Part shown: positions 49,901 to 61,900 of the stretch, in pieces
Layout: the number at the start of each line of letters is the position of its first letter
Numbering within the stretch: the first letter of the stretch is position 1
Source: Lamellibrachia columna
Taxonomy: Eukaryota > Annelida > Polychaeta > Sabellida > Siboglinidae
NCBI GenBank assembly: GCA_963662155.1
Contig: OY759263.1
Coordinates: 41,781,084-41,845,083, forward strand
DNA: 64,000 nt
Reading direction: 5' to 3'
The notes under the pieces: generated by a model
What the model was told of the DNA's origin: nothing
Databases searched by the model: none
Seen by the model: the letters and a program-made list of their open reading frames with translations, nothing else
Position numbers and translations under genes: made by a program

Positions 49901-52900
49901 AGAGGACAACAATTGTGATTAGCAAGTGCCATTGGAGGGAGATTCTAATCCCCGTCTTTGTCTGTTATTATACATAATTGTGTAAAATATTTATATGTCA
50001 CATGTTTTTGTAGACTAGCCGTAGGCGTTAGGCCTGTAGCACAATTCCGGTACACCTTGCTTATGTGACACTTGTGACTTGCACTTTATAGTTTACACGA
50101 TAAGTTACATATTATCAATATTGGTTGTATGTCTGATGGTAAGTACAGACTACAATTGTATTGCTTTTTTGCTTGTACATTTACAATAATTTTGGTACAA
50201 TCAGGGGATTCTCTAGATAACAGCACACAAACCTAAAAACAATTGTGATTAGCAGCAGCTCTAGAAACAGGCATGACTTTGAAAGATGTGTTGGTGTGAA
50301 ATCAGCCAGCAGTGTTCTTGTGCCTATCTAATTTTAATGAAATTTGGTACCTATTGGATCTATTATGAAACTTACTCCTGTTAAATGTCATACGAGTAAG
50401 TGAAATGTGTTCTGAGATATTGCATATTGAAGAAAACATATATACCAGTATACAACTTTGGCCGTAACTGACTTAGATGAATGATTCTATTGATCTGTGT
50501 TGTAGAGCAATTGATCACATCAAAAACTTGGACCAGAAAGATTTACTTCAGACTGAGGAAGACAATGTACAGGTATGTTGCTAGGATACCAGTATGTTGC
50601 TAGGATACCACTTCTCTGACACATCTGCTCATCATTGTGAGGAATATATTTTTGTCTGCCTACTTTTGGCCAATTGTCACATGTTTGACATTGACATACT
50701 TTCAATCAGTCGTCTTTGTATAAAATTGTTGTCATTGTTACACTAATATTTGTTATGCTAGTATTTATCTTTTAAATTGTTTTCTAAAAGGTTGTGGCAA
50801 TAAACAAAAGGATGCCACATGTTTTTCTTTTGAGTTTACCATATTTCACCATTTTCATCCAGTCTTCAGTGTCATGTCGTTGATTATCTGTGTTGGCTCC
50901 TGTGATAGGTACACTTTGTACAAATCTTGTGCTTAAAATTGGCAGGACACAACAGTTCTCATTATAAATTACATTTCCCTTCTTAGATACCATGACAGAG
51001 GAAGGCACAATTTCTACAGTTCTTTTTTCTTGACAGAAATACACAATAGTTTCAAGAGTAATTCCAAGTGAAACCATGGCCAAGTTCAAGGAACAGCTGA
51101 AAACAGATGGTCAGGCACCGTGCTGCTTCGAGGTAGGGGATATTCTGTTAAGTTGTCATAACGACTATTTCGTTTAGGACTTACAATTGTTATAGAATCA
51201 CATTGCATATGTGCATTTTCATCAAGTACATTTCCACTGACTATCTTCCTGACACTGCTGTCTGTGTTCTTGTCAGGGCTGTGGTGTGGTGAACTCTAGT
51301 ATTATTTGGGTTTCTCGGCACTACTACTCATGTCCACATGCACCACCAGAGGTCACCGGTGATACTTATCAATGTACGAAATGCGATGCCATCTTCAAGA
51401 AAAAATCTGACATCGAAACACATGTGAATAAACACGACTGGGTTCGTATTGTTTATATTGATTTTATCATTATTAAATTGTATGCGTAATAGATATTTTT
51501 CTTGTTTTAGAAGTCGGTTTAACTTTGTAGGGCACTGTGACGTAGCGGTTAGTAATGGTTAGAACATTGGAGTCTCATTTGAAAGGACCGGGGTTCAAAT
51601 CCTCTCGCTGAAGCTTGGGCAATTTCATTCACTCCACTAGTCCACTTTGGTTCGGTTCACTCGGCTGTATAAATGAGAACCTGTCTATAGACGGTGGTGG
51701 ACACATATGAATGAGTAGTTTTTACGTATGCAGTAATTGTGGTGGTGGTTGAATGCTTCTCAGAGAAGTCGAGTTGGTGTTGGAATGAACAGGTCTGCGA
51801 GGGGGTGAAGTGTAAAGGAACAGGTCTGCCAGTGGTGAAGTTTAAAGGAACAGGTCTGCCAGGGGGTGAAGTGTAAAGGGACAGGTCTGCCAGTGGTGAA
51901 GTTTAAAGGAACAGGTCTGCCAGGGGGTGAAGTGTAAAGAAACAGGTCTGCCAGTGGTGAAGTGTAAAGGAACAGGTTTGCCAGGGGGTGAAGTGTAAAG
52001 GAACAGGTCTGCCAGGGGTGAAGTGTAAAGGAACAGGTCTGCCAGGGGGTGAAGTGTAAAGGAACAGGTCTGCCAGGGGGTGAATTGTAAAGCACTTTGA
52101 CTGGTCCCAAGGACTGGATGCTGCGCAGTATAACAACTTACCTATATCTTTTTACTTTTGTTTTGCAACATTTGATATTTGATTGAAAATGTTTGCATAA
52201 AATGAGTTTACATTTGATTGATACCACACAATTTTTTGAAATGAGGTAACAAGAACTAAAATAACCTGTTTCCTACAAAATATAACCTGCTGCACCTTAA
52301 TGTTTTGGTTCCTCTTTATGTTGTGTGAGCAATTAAGTCTACATTAAGCAAGTAATTATACTTGGGATCGTTTATTACATTCCACTGCACTGGTGAATAT
52401 GTTTGTGTTCATATGCCGTTTAAAAAAAATTCTGAAGAAATCCATATTCTAAATCTCCAAGGTAGCTATTTCATCGTTGCAGTGCAAACAAATTGTTAGA
52501 TAGGTTGTTTTTAGTGAAAAACTTATATTTATTGAATATATGCACCCATAAGGATGCTTTTTATATGACGTAATGGTCACATACCTAGCTGAGCAAAACT
52601 GTAATGACAGCAGTGATTGGCTAATCATTGGTAACAGATTCCCCAGTGCAATGAAATTGGCCAGCATGAGATATTAAAATAATTGAAAACTAAATATGAA
52701 CATCTACAATAATAATAAATAATCATAACTAACAGCAACAATAATAATATTATGCCTATTATTACTGTTTCTTTAATTAACAAACTGTAGATCCATCTTT
52801 TCTGCACAGGCAAAAGAATATGCCAGCGACACTGATGACTCTGCTGACAGTGATGTCAGTGACGATGACATGTCAAGTGGTGAAACAGAATCTGACACAG

Positions 52901-55900
52901 AACTTCCAGAGCCTAATTCCATCAAAAAGACAGGTAGTGGTAGTGACAGACCTGAGGTTGATGACAGTGGATGGATTATAACTGTGAATACACAGCTACA
53001 GAAGCGTGTCTGTCATTTGTCTATCCAGGAAAATAATATTTTTCTGCTAATGTGTTTACAATTTATTACATATGGCTTAAGTTATAGTTTTGGCTGATTC
53101 CACATTTGTGCTAATGCCAAGAACTTGTTCATGAATGTAAGATGTACCCAGTCAAGTGTTGCAGTGTATACAGACTGGGATGTTGCAAATTTGTATTGAG
53201 TGAATGGTTGAAGCAACATGTGCAGTCAGTTTAATGAAAGGGTGCATTCTTTTGATAAACTCATCAAAAGAATTTACTTAGATCAAGTATCTTGCAAAAG
53301 TGCAAATATCCTTATGTCGTAGTATGTGGGCTACAGATTGACATATTTGCCATTTTTTGCCATATTTCAGTTTGGCTGAACTTAAATTTATTTAATAGTT
53401 AGTCCGATGATTTTGTCAAAACTAAATAGCATTTGTACAAATGCACTAGCATGTCATAGTCGATACTTGACAGGTTAAATTTTAGCTAAATAATCCTGAA
53501 AAAAGACAAGCGAAAACTCAAATTGTAGAGGGAGTTTTAGGCAATTTGGTTGGTTGTTGGATTCATGTTTTCTTTCAGTGTCATCAGCAGGGTTATTGGA
53601 CCCAGAAGTTTAAAGTTTCCTACTCAATTTTACTCATGTCATTTCGGACACCTTCCATGAAAATTTAACCAACCTAGTGTCCACTATAACTTGCTAAATC
53701 ATTTATGCAAATTTGTTATTCAGTTTTGGTGAAATCATCAGACAAACTGTTAAATTATTTTTTACCGGTCCACGCTAAAACATTAATGGAAAAATGGCAG
53801 AAGTTGCTCCGCCTATATATACTTTAATATTATGTGTGTCACACTTGCAGGTTACATGATCTAGCGTAAAGTAAATTCTTTTTATGATTTTATCAAAAAT
53901 ATGTTCTCTTGTTAAACCGACTGCGCTTGTTATTTATTATTCACAGACTACATATTTAAACATCACTGAACCTGATTCGTGACGCGCTAAATCAACTGAG
54001 GAGGGAGTTTTAATCATGTTGTGTTGTGTGCACAGGAGATTTAAGGAAGAGAAAGCCAAAGCCAAAGTCTGCTGAATCAGCCGGCTACCCGACTCGTCAA
54101 CTGCTTGCTCTGAGTGGGTACAGCGACGGCCACATCTTCCCATCATCATTTCCTTGGACCCTTGCCTGGCGCAAGAAACTTCTGTCCACAGATGTGATGC
54201 CGGAGTGGCGGCCTAAATCAGGCGATTGGACATTGGTGGACAATGTGTAAGTAATGAATATCAAAAGTATTGTGTAGTTATGTGCTTTATGCAGGGTGTG
54301 ATAAATGTGCTGTTAAATAGTGTTAAGTAACAAAATAAATTGTGGCTATAAAATTTAGTGCAGTTTCAATTGCTAGGTAGTGCATGGGTCTAAATGCATA
54401 GTGTTGTGGGATCTTGGTAGACCTTTTGCATGCCAAAAAAAAAGTTTTATATTTATTGAAACCTACAACAATTTGTTTTGTGTGAGAAAATAAGCACATT
54501 AATAATAATACAAAAACTCCTATTGTGCCTACATCCTCAGAAACCTGAACTCGCTCCTTGTTAGCAGTAACTCAGCAGGAAATATGATAACATTTTGCCC
54601 ATCACCTAAAACCCACCTGTTTGATTCTTCATAGCTCCTCAGCTTTACGATCCAACTGTTTCACGACCGGAACTGCTAACCTTTTAGAAACTGCCCAACC
54701 TTTGTGTTTTGGTGCACTGCTGCGCTTGCATTTCGAGAAGATTTTAACATAATCAAATTGTCTTTATTGGATCAAAACGTAAGGGTCGAGCAAACTCGAA
54801 GTTGTCAACAGATGGATGAACATGCTAGGGTTAAAAAGTATATGTATTCCTGGATGCATGGCATAGCCTAAACAGATTTTCAGAGTGAATGTTGTCATGG
54901 AAACATGCAAACTAATTTAAAGGTACAAAGTCTTATCATTTTTAAAAATCATATTCTATGGTATAAACTATATTAACTATTTTAACATCTTTATTGTCAA
55001 AACTGCTGATTTCGTCATCCTTTGTTTGGTGTAGTGCACCCTGCCTGCCAGTGTCAGAACTATCGCCTAGCTTCCGTGTTGTGCAGAAGCAGAAGACCAA
55101 AGTTGCTACGACGAGGCTGGCCTTGTTTGATGCCGTACTATATGGTAAGACAGTTGTAACAATGTCTGCACAAATCATTCATAAATACTTCCTCATCAGT
55201 TCACTTAGCCCATTGTGAATCGGGTTAATTAATGTTCACATCTGTAGTGTGTGAATATTTTAAGTAATGTGCAGTCGGTTTAATAATAGAGTGTAGAATT
55301 CACTTGTTATATCAGGTAACTTGCAAAAGTGTGAATAGTACATAGAGCTGAGCCACTTTTGCCCTTTTTCACAGCATTTTGGTTGGATCTGGTCAAACTT
55401 GATTTAATACGTTGTCTGATGATTTCATCAACTAAAACTAAATAACACATTTGCAGAAACGAGGTAGCATGTCATAGTGGATACTTGATAAGTTGGAATT
55501 CTCTCAAAATTATAAAAGAAAACGAGATGAGCAAAAAAATAAATGAGGAAGTCCCTTTAAAATAAGTTTGTTTTGAATAGTAGTGTTTTACTAACTGCCA
55601 ATTTTGACTGTACATTCAGAATAGCTACTAGGTGGTAGCACTGTATTCCTACTAGGTGGTAGCACTGTATTCCTACGAGGTGGTAGCACTGTATTCGCTC
55701 TCCACTGACAGATAATATAACAGCATTGAATAACGTTGAACATGTGAAGGGGATGTTTTACCTCTGAACACTGACCAACCAAGGGGGCAGCCGTGGCCTA
55801 GCACGGTTTGTTTTCAAAGCTTAGGCAATTTTGTTTACCCTACTTTGCCTCAGTCTACACAGCTGCAAATGAGTACAAACACTGTTTGGAAGGTACCTGC

Positions 55901-58900
55901 GATGGACTAGTATCCCATCCAGGAGAGTCAGTATAACTGCACTCTAAGTTGCTTCGCACTACAGAAACCAGTTTTAAGCACTGGCCATATTAGCCTTCAT
56001 GGCTTCCTAAGGCATAATACATGGGGAATGACTTTACCTTTACTGACCAACCATGCCATAAATTATTTGGTTAGAGCTTCTTAGGGGCTTTGTAAATATA
56101 AAAACATTCCAATAATAAAAAATGGATATGATTGACCCCACCCAACCCGCACCACATCCAAAAACAAATTCTAAAAATTTGGAGGCACTGTACATGCATT
56201 GCCAAATAATTTTTGTATTGGAATGTTATTGTCATTCCAGTACACATCAGGATTATATCTACTTAACTAAATCATGTCCTTAGACCAGCAAATATCAGAG
56301 CTAATGTAGTTTATTATGCCTTTGAAACTATAAAAGAAATGACAAAGCAGATGTGACCTGGTGACCCCACTGGATAACGGACCAAACAAAATGATCGTAA
56401 ACACACACTGCCACATGTTTGTCACATGGCTGGTGTAACCTGATGTAACCTAACCTGATGTAACCTAACCTGATGTAACCTAACCTGATGTAACCTAACC
56501 TGATGTAACCTAACCTGATGTAACCTAACCTGATGTAACCTAACCTGATGTAACCTAACCTGATGTAACCTAACCTGATGTAACCTAACCTGATGTAACC
56601 TAACCTGATGTAACCTAACCTGATGTAACCTAACCTGATGTAACCTAACCTGATGTAACCTAACCTGATGTAACCTAACCTGATGTAACCTAACCTGATG
56701 TAACCTAACCTGATGTAACCTAACCTGATGTAACCTAACCTGTAACCATTGTGGGGGCAAATTAAGAGAACAGATCAATATTAGAAATGGCCATTATGTT
56801 TTGTCAACAATACGTAAAACGCCAGTGAAAATCGTCACATTTCAAACATGATATGTGTATCTATTGACATTTCTGTTATCATTAACAATCAGGTAACAAT
56901 CAGGAAATGTTACCTTATTGAATTTTTTTTTACTACAACACTTGCAATTTGGCATATGAACGCGTCTTACATGTAGGCAACTCTACATGGATTTGAATTA
57001 CGATTGGTGAAGGGTTTGTGTCAAAAATACACTACCACTTCAGGCTGTCATTCAACTTTTGCTTAGCTTATTCATGGTGGTGTAGCAGACGTAATTCGTT
57101 TATGTTAACCAAAATGTTCCTTAAAGTTATCAGTGACACTGTCATACTTATATGTATGTCATGTGTTTCTTTTGGGATTTTCTCAAAGCGATATAATTTG
57201 GCATTTTGTGTCTACTTTTTCACATTTACAAAAAAAATTTTTTTAATCTTGTAACATAACCAAATAAATTATAATAAATCTGGAATATTATATAATATTT
57301 CAGCTACAATCTGTGAAAAAAATGGTTAATCTTAAAAACTTCTACTGAAACTCAATTCAAGACAAGCACATAATAGCCGCCCCCAGCTACCTTAAGAAGG
57401 TTATGATGTGTATTGTTGATATGTTTTCCTACCAGGTGGTGCCACTTTCAATGTGGGTGGGCCGATCTGGGCTGCTGCGTGGTGTCCAGTTCCAGTCACC
57501 GCGGCAACAAGTCATCAGTACCTGGCAGTGTACTGCCATCGTCACCACGATGTCACTCATGTCGTGGAGAGAGGCCTTGACAAAAGCAAAGCTCTGCTAC
57601 AGATCTGGGACTGCGGCACACTACAGGAGGGGTAAACGATCCTCTTGGAGATGTTTACAATTAATTTAGCTGCTGCCTTTATGATTTATTTGCATTCAAT
57701 CTAACCCAGACAGACAGGCAGACATAAACTTATTTATATAACCCACTGTTGTCCAATATATTCGCTACTCACCACTTGTTGTGAGTCAGTCAGGATATGT
57801 GGCAAGTCGGTGCTCTTCGTCAGTTAAATTTGTTTTCTATTTTTGTGTGATTTTTTCATTAACCCTCTCGTGGTCAGAGCGCCCAAATCAACTCAGAAAT
57901 GACATGAATGATAACAAAAAACAAGCAGCAGTACATGCATTCATCATGAAGCTATAGCTGGTGGGACGGAAAAATCAAGGAAGGAAACGTCAATATGCTG
58001 CTAGGATGAAGAAACGGGACATAGAAACATGGGGCAACTTGGGCAGACGCACCTGCCTTCCATTCAGGAAGAGTTCCAGACACACTTCCCACATCTGAGT
58101 GCGCTGGATTCGAATTTCATCCGTTCAATGTGGAGCTGTGATCACTCAGACGGTGTGCAGGACTTTTGGAAATTTGTAAATGACTCCATCGCATGCGATG
58201 CATTTGAAGCTCTTCCCCTGACAAAGTTTTTGTCTAAGATGAGCAAATCATATCAGATCTGCAAACAAGGATTCTCGGCAATGTTCTGCATGAAAACAAA
58301 ATGTTGTGCCCGCCTCTAGATGAAGGATTTAACAAGATTTAACAAGATTTGCCATCCAAGCCAAAGGCCCAGATGGCAAGTGGACAAGGAAGCCATTGGC
58401 TTATCGAGAGTCCAACAATGTTCATCTACTTATAACCCGCCATCCTGAGATATGTGTCAACCTTGTTTTTAAACATATTCACGCTGCTAGCAGTTACACA
58501 ATCTGTAGACAATTTGTTCCAATCATTTATTGTCCTCTGTGAGAACGAGTGCTTCCTGATGTCCAATCTACATTGATCCTTTACTAATTTTACCTCTAGT
58601 TCTGCTATCCTTCTTGAGTGAGAAAAACATATTTCTATCAATATTTTCATACCCATTCAATATCTTAAAAACTTCAATCTGATCTCCTCTTAACCTCCTT
58701 GTCTCTAGAGTTGTTAAACCACATTCTTTCAGGCGTTCTTCATAGCTAAGGTCTCTAAGTTCTGGAATCATTTTAGTTGCTCTCCTTTGTATGCGTTCAA
58801 GCGTATCTATATCCTTCTTACGATATGGTCTCCATGCTTGTATACAGTATTCTAAATGAGGTCTAACTATTGCTTTATAAAGAGGTATAATTAACTTTTT

Positions 58901-61900
58901 TCCCTTGTATGTTATGTTTCTTCTAATCAATCCAAGAATTTGATTACCCTTTGAAGCTGCAATACCACACTGCTCTGAAACTTTCATATCAGCGCTTATT
59001 GTAACTCCTAAGTCCTTTTCTTTTACAGTAGTACCCAGAACAGTATCTCCCATTTTATAGTTTACATTCAAGTTCCCATGTCCTGTATGTAGGCATTTAC
59101 ATTTCCCAAAATTTAACAGCATCTGCCATTTCTCAGACCATTTTACTAATCTGTCTAGATCGTTTTGTAAATGTTGTTTATCACCATCAGTATTAACCTT
59201 TCTAAACAGTTTTGTGCCATCCGCAAATTTCAGTACGTTACTTGTTATACTGTCGTCCAAGTCATTGATATATATTAATAATGATATAGGTCCTAATACT
59301 GATCCTTGAGGTACCCCACTCAAAACCGATTTCCAATTTGAAACTTCTCCATCTACTACAACTCGTTGTCTTCTGTCAGTCAGCCATTGTTCTATCCAGT
59401 CAGTTATGCTATCCCCGATACCATGGGCTTTTAATTTAAGTAGTAATCTTTGATGTGGCACTTTGTCAAAAGCTTTCTGAAAATCTAAGTAGATAATATC
59501 TACTGGCGATCCCACGTCTATCCACTTAGTGATTTCTTCCAAAAAACATAACATATTTGTTAAGCATGACCTCGCTTTAAGGAATCCATGTTGAGATGAA
59601 TTTAATAATTTATGCTTAACGAGGAAGTCCACCATATGGTCTTTAATTAACCTTTCTAATAATTTACAAATCACTGACGTTAAACTCACTGGTCTGTAAT
59701 TTTCTGACTTATTTCTCGAACCCTTTTTAAATAATGGTATGATGTTTGCTTCTTTCCATTCAAACGGAACAACTCCCTCTTTTAATGACAAGTTGAATAC
59801 TCTTGCAAGTGGTATACTGATTTGTTCTACTGTTTCCATTAGTAATTTTGGAGGAATCCCATCCACTCCCGGTGATTTGTTATCCTTCATTGCCTTTATT
59901 TTCTTAGCTACCAATTCTGGAGTTACAACTAACGGACCTAAATAGTCAGATTTAGCCTCCTGAAATTTAGTATCAGCAACTGATAATGAACTAATATCTT
60001 CTTTGGTAAACACTGAACTGAAGTAACCATTTAGGTCTTCCGCCATTAAAAACCCCTGTGATATTATATTTCCAGCACTGTCTTCTAGAGGTCCAACCTT
60101 GTCTTGTACATTTTGTTTACTCCTGACATATGCATAAAAACTCTTGCTGTCATGTTTTATGTTACATGCTAGTCTTTGCTCATAGCTTCTTTTAGATTGT
60201 CTGATTTCAGTTGTAGCTGCATTAAGTGCCTCTTTGTAATTTGCATAGTCTTCTTCCTTTCTGGTACGCCTATAAACCCTCCACATAGTTTGTTTTAACA
60301 CTATTTTTCTAATAGCCTCTTTTGACAAGTGTTTCTTTCTACACCGTTTTCCTTTTTTTTGGAAGGGAACAAATTTATCGATGATACTCTCAATTTCTTT
60401 TTTTAGAATATTCCAACATTCAATTGCGGTCTTATTCATCAGCATGTTATTCCAATCTAGCTTTGCTAAGTATTTTCTCATATCTTTGTAGTTACCTTTG
60501 TGGAAGTTTCTCTTGTACGCTTTCTTATTTTTACTTTCTGATTTTACATTGATGTCAAAATGTATTTGATTATGGTCACTGTTACCCAACGGTTCAAATA
60601 TTTTTACATTGTCCACTAATTCTTTTTGTGATGACAAAACTATATCTAATACATTTTCTCCCCTGGTTGGTTCTAGCACGTGCTAAGAAAGCTATCCTGG
60701 ATTAAAAATAGAAATTGTTAGTCCTCAATCCCTGTGCTCTAGAGAATTCCATTGTATGTGTCCATGGTTAAAATCTCCCATTATGATACAATCCCCTTTA
60801 CTAACTTCCTTTATAGCATTTTTTATTTTTGTGTTGTCCTCTTCGTTTATGTTTGGACTTCTGTAAACTAATCCAACAGTTAATTTTGAATTTCCTGAAA
60901 CAATTCTGCACCAAACAGCTTCATCGCAATCTGCTTCCCTTTCTAGTTTTATTTCATAAGCCTGAATAGATTCTTTAACATATAAAATAACTCCCCCGCC
61001 CCTTCTTCCTATTCGATCTTTCCTAAACATTACGTATCCTGTCAGTCCCAATTCAGCATCTGATATATATGTGTTGGCCCATGATTCAGTTATACCAATT
61101 ATGTGAAGGTCAATATCTTCTACCATAATGTTTAACTCGTTTTTCTTATTTACTATGCTCCTTGCATTTAAACATACGCATCTATAACCTTTTTCAGAGA
61201 TGTTTTTCAGATGATTTAATATTGGTTTATCTGTGCTAGTGGCCTCTTGTTCTGCTTGAGACACCTCTAGGTAACCCCCCTGCACTTCTAGTTTAAAGAA
61301 TGTTTACTTCCAAAAATATTTGTCATTGTACCCGTGTCAATATCTACTGCTGCTGAAAGTTTGTCCGCGAATACTGCCGCCCCCTTTCCACTTAGATGAA
61401 GCCCACCCTTCATGATCTCCATGTCTCCTTTTCCCAAACTGTTCACCGAATCGAGGCCCTGACCAGGCAAACTCAGCCCTCCGTTGAGGTGGTTTCTCAA
61501 ATACTGGTTTCTTATCCTACCTTCATTTGGTGTACAGTTTTTTTACCTTGTTAATAAAATGTAGATCACTGAACTCAGCGTTGAACGTTATTTCGTCTGT
61601 TATTCTATGTCACTTTGAAGGGATACCCGGCCGATTGTTTCAGGTCACATGGTACACGAGAAGAAAAAGGTTGCGAACTGTTGGTCTGACTGAATTAATG
61701 CAGTCATTTTGCTGATTTACTTAACATTTTGACATAACACAGCAATATTATGTTGTGTCATGACACTTGTACATTTTTGTAGAACCATTTCTGAAAAGCC
61801 ACGGCTGTATCTTGCTGTTGCTGCAGACTATGGCGCCATCTGGGGCCTGGCGTGGTGCCCCAATGGAGCATGGGATTCCCCAGACGTGGAGCCGCAGGTA

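Larger units (their letters stand above)
58321..61535 (-). mobile_element. CR1-like LINE B, copy 2 (longest copy)
   Basis: Minus-strand copy of the element at 32.6-35.5 kb. It extends further 5' and includes the end of an upstream esterase-like domain. The 3' end is the same TAGATGAACATTGTTGGACT sequence with an AAATCTTGTT tandem tail. It is inserted in intron 12 of the GTF3C2-like gene in antisense orientation. The 5' limit (about 61535) is approximate and no TSD was resolved. Confidence 0.9.

Noticed and set aside
51540..51610. Functional tRNA gene
   Set aside because: Same reasoning: a SINE head with an inserted TAGTAATGG segment and no closing acceptor stem.
59739..59945. Plus-strand frame inside LINE B copy 2
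   Set aside because: Antisense shadow of the RT frame; the equivalent shadow also occurs in copy 1.
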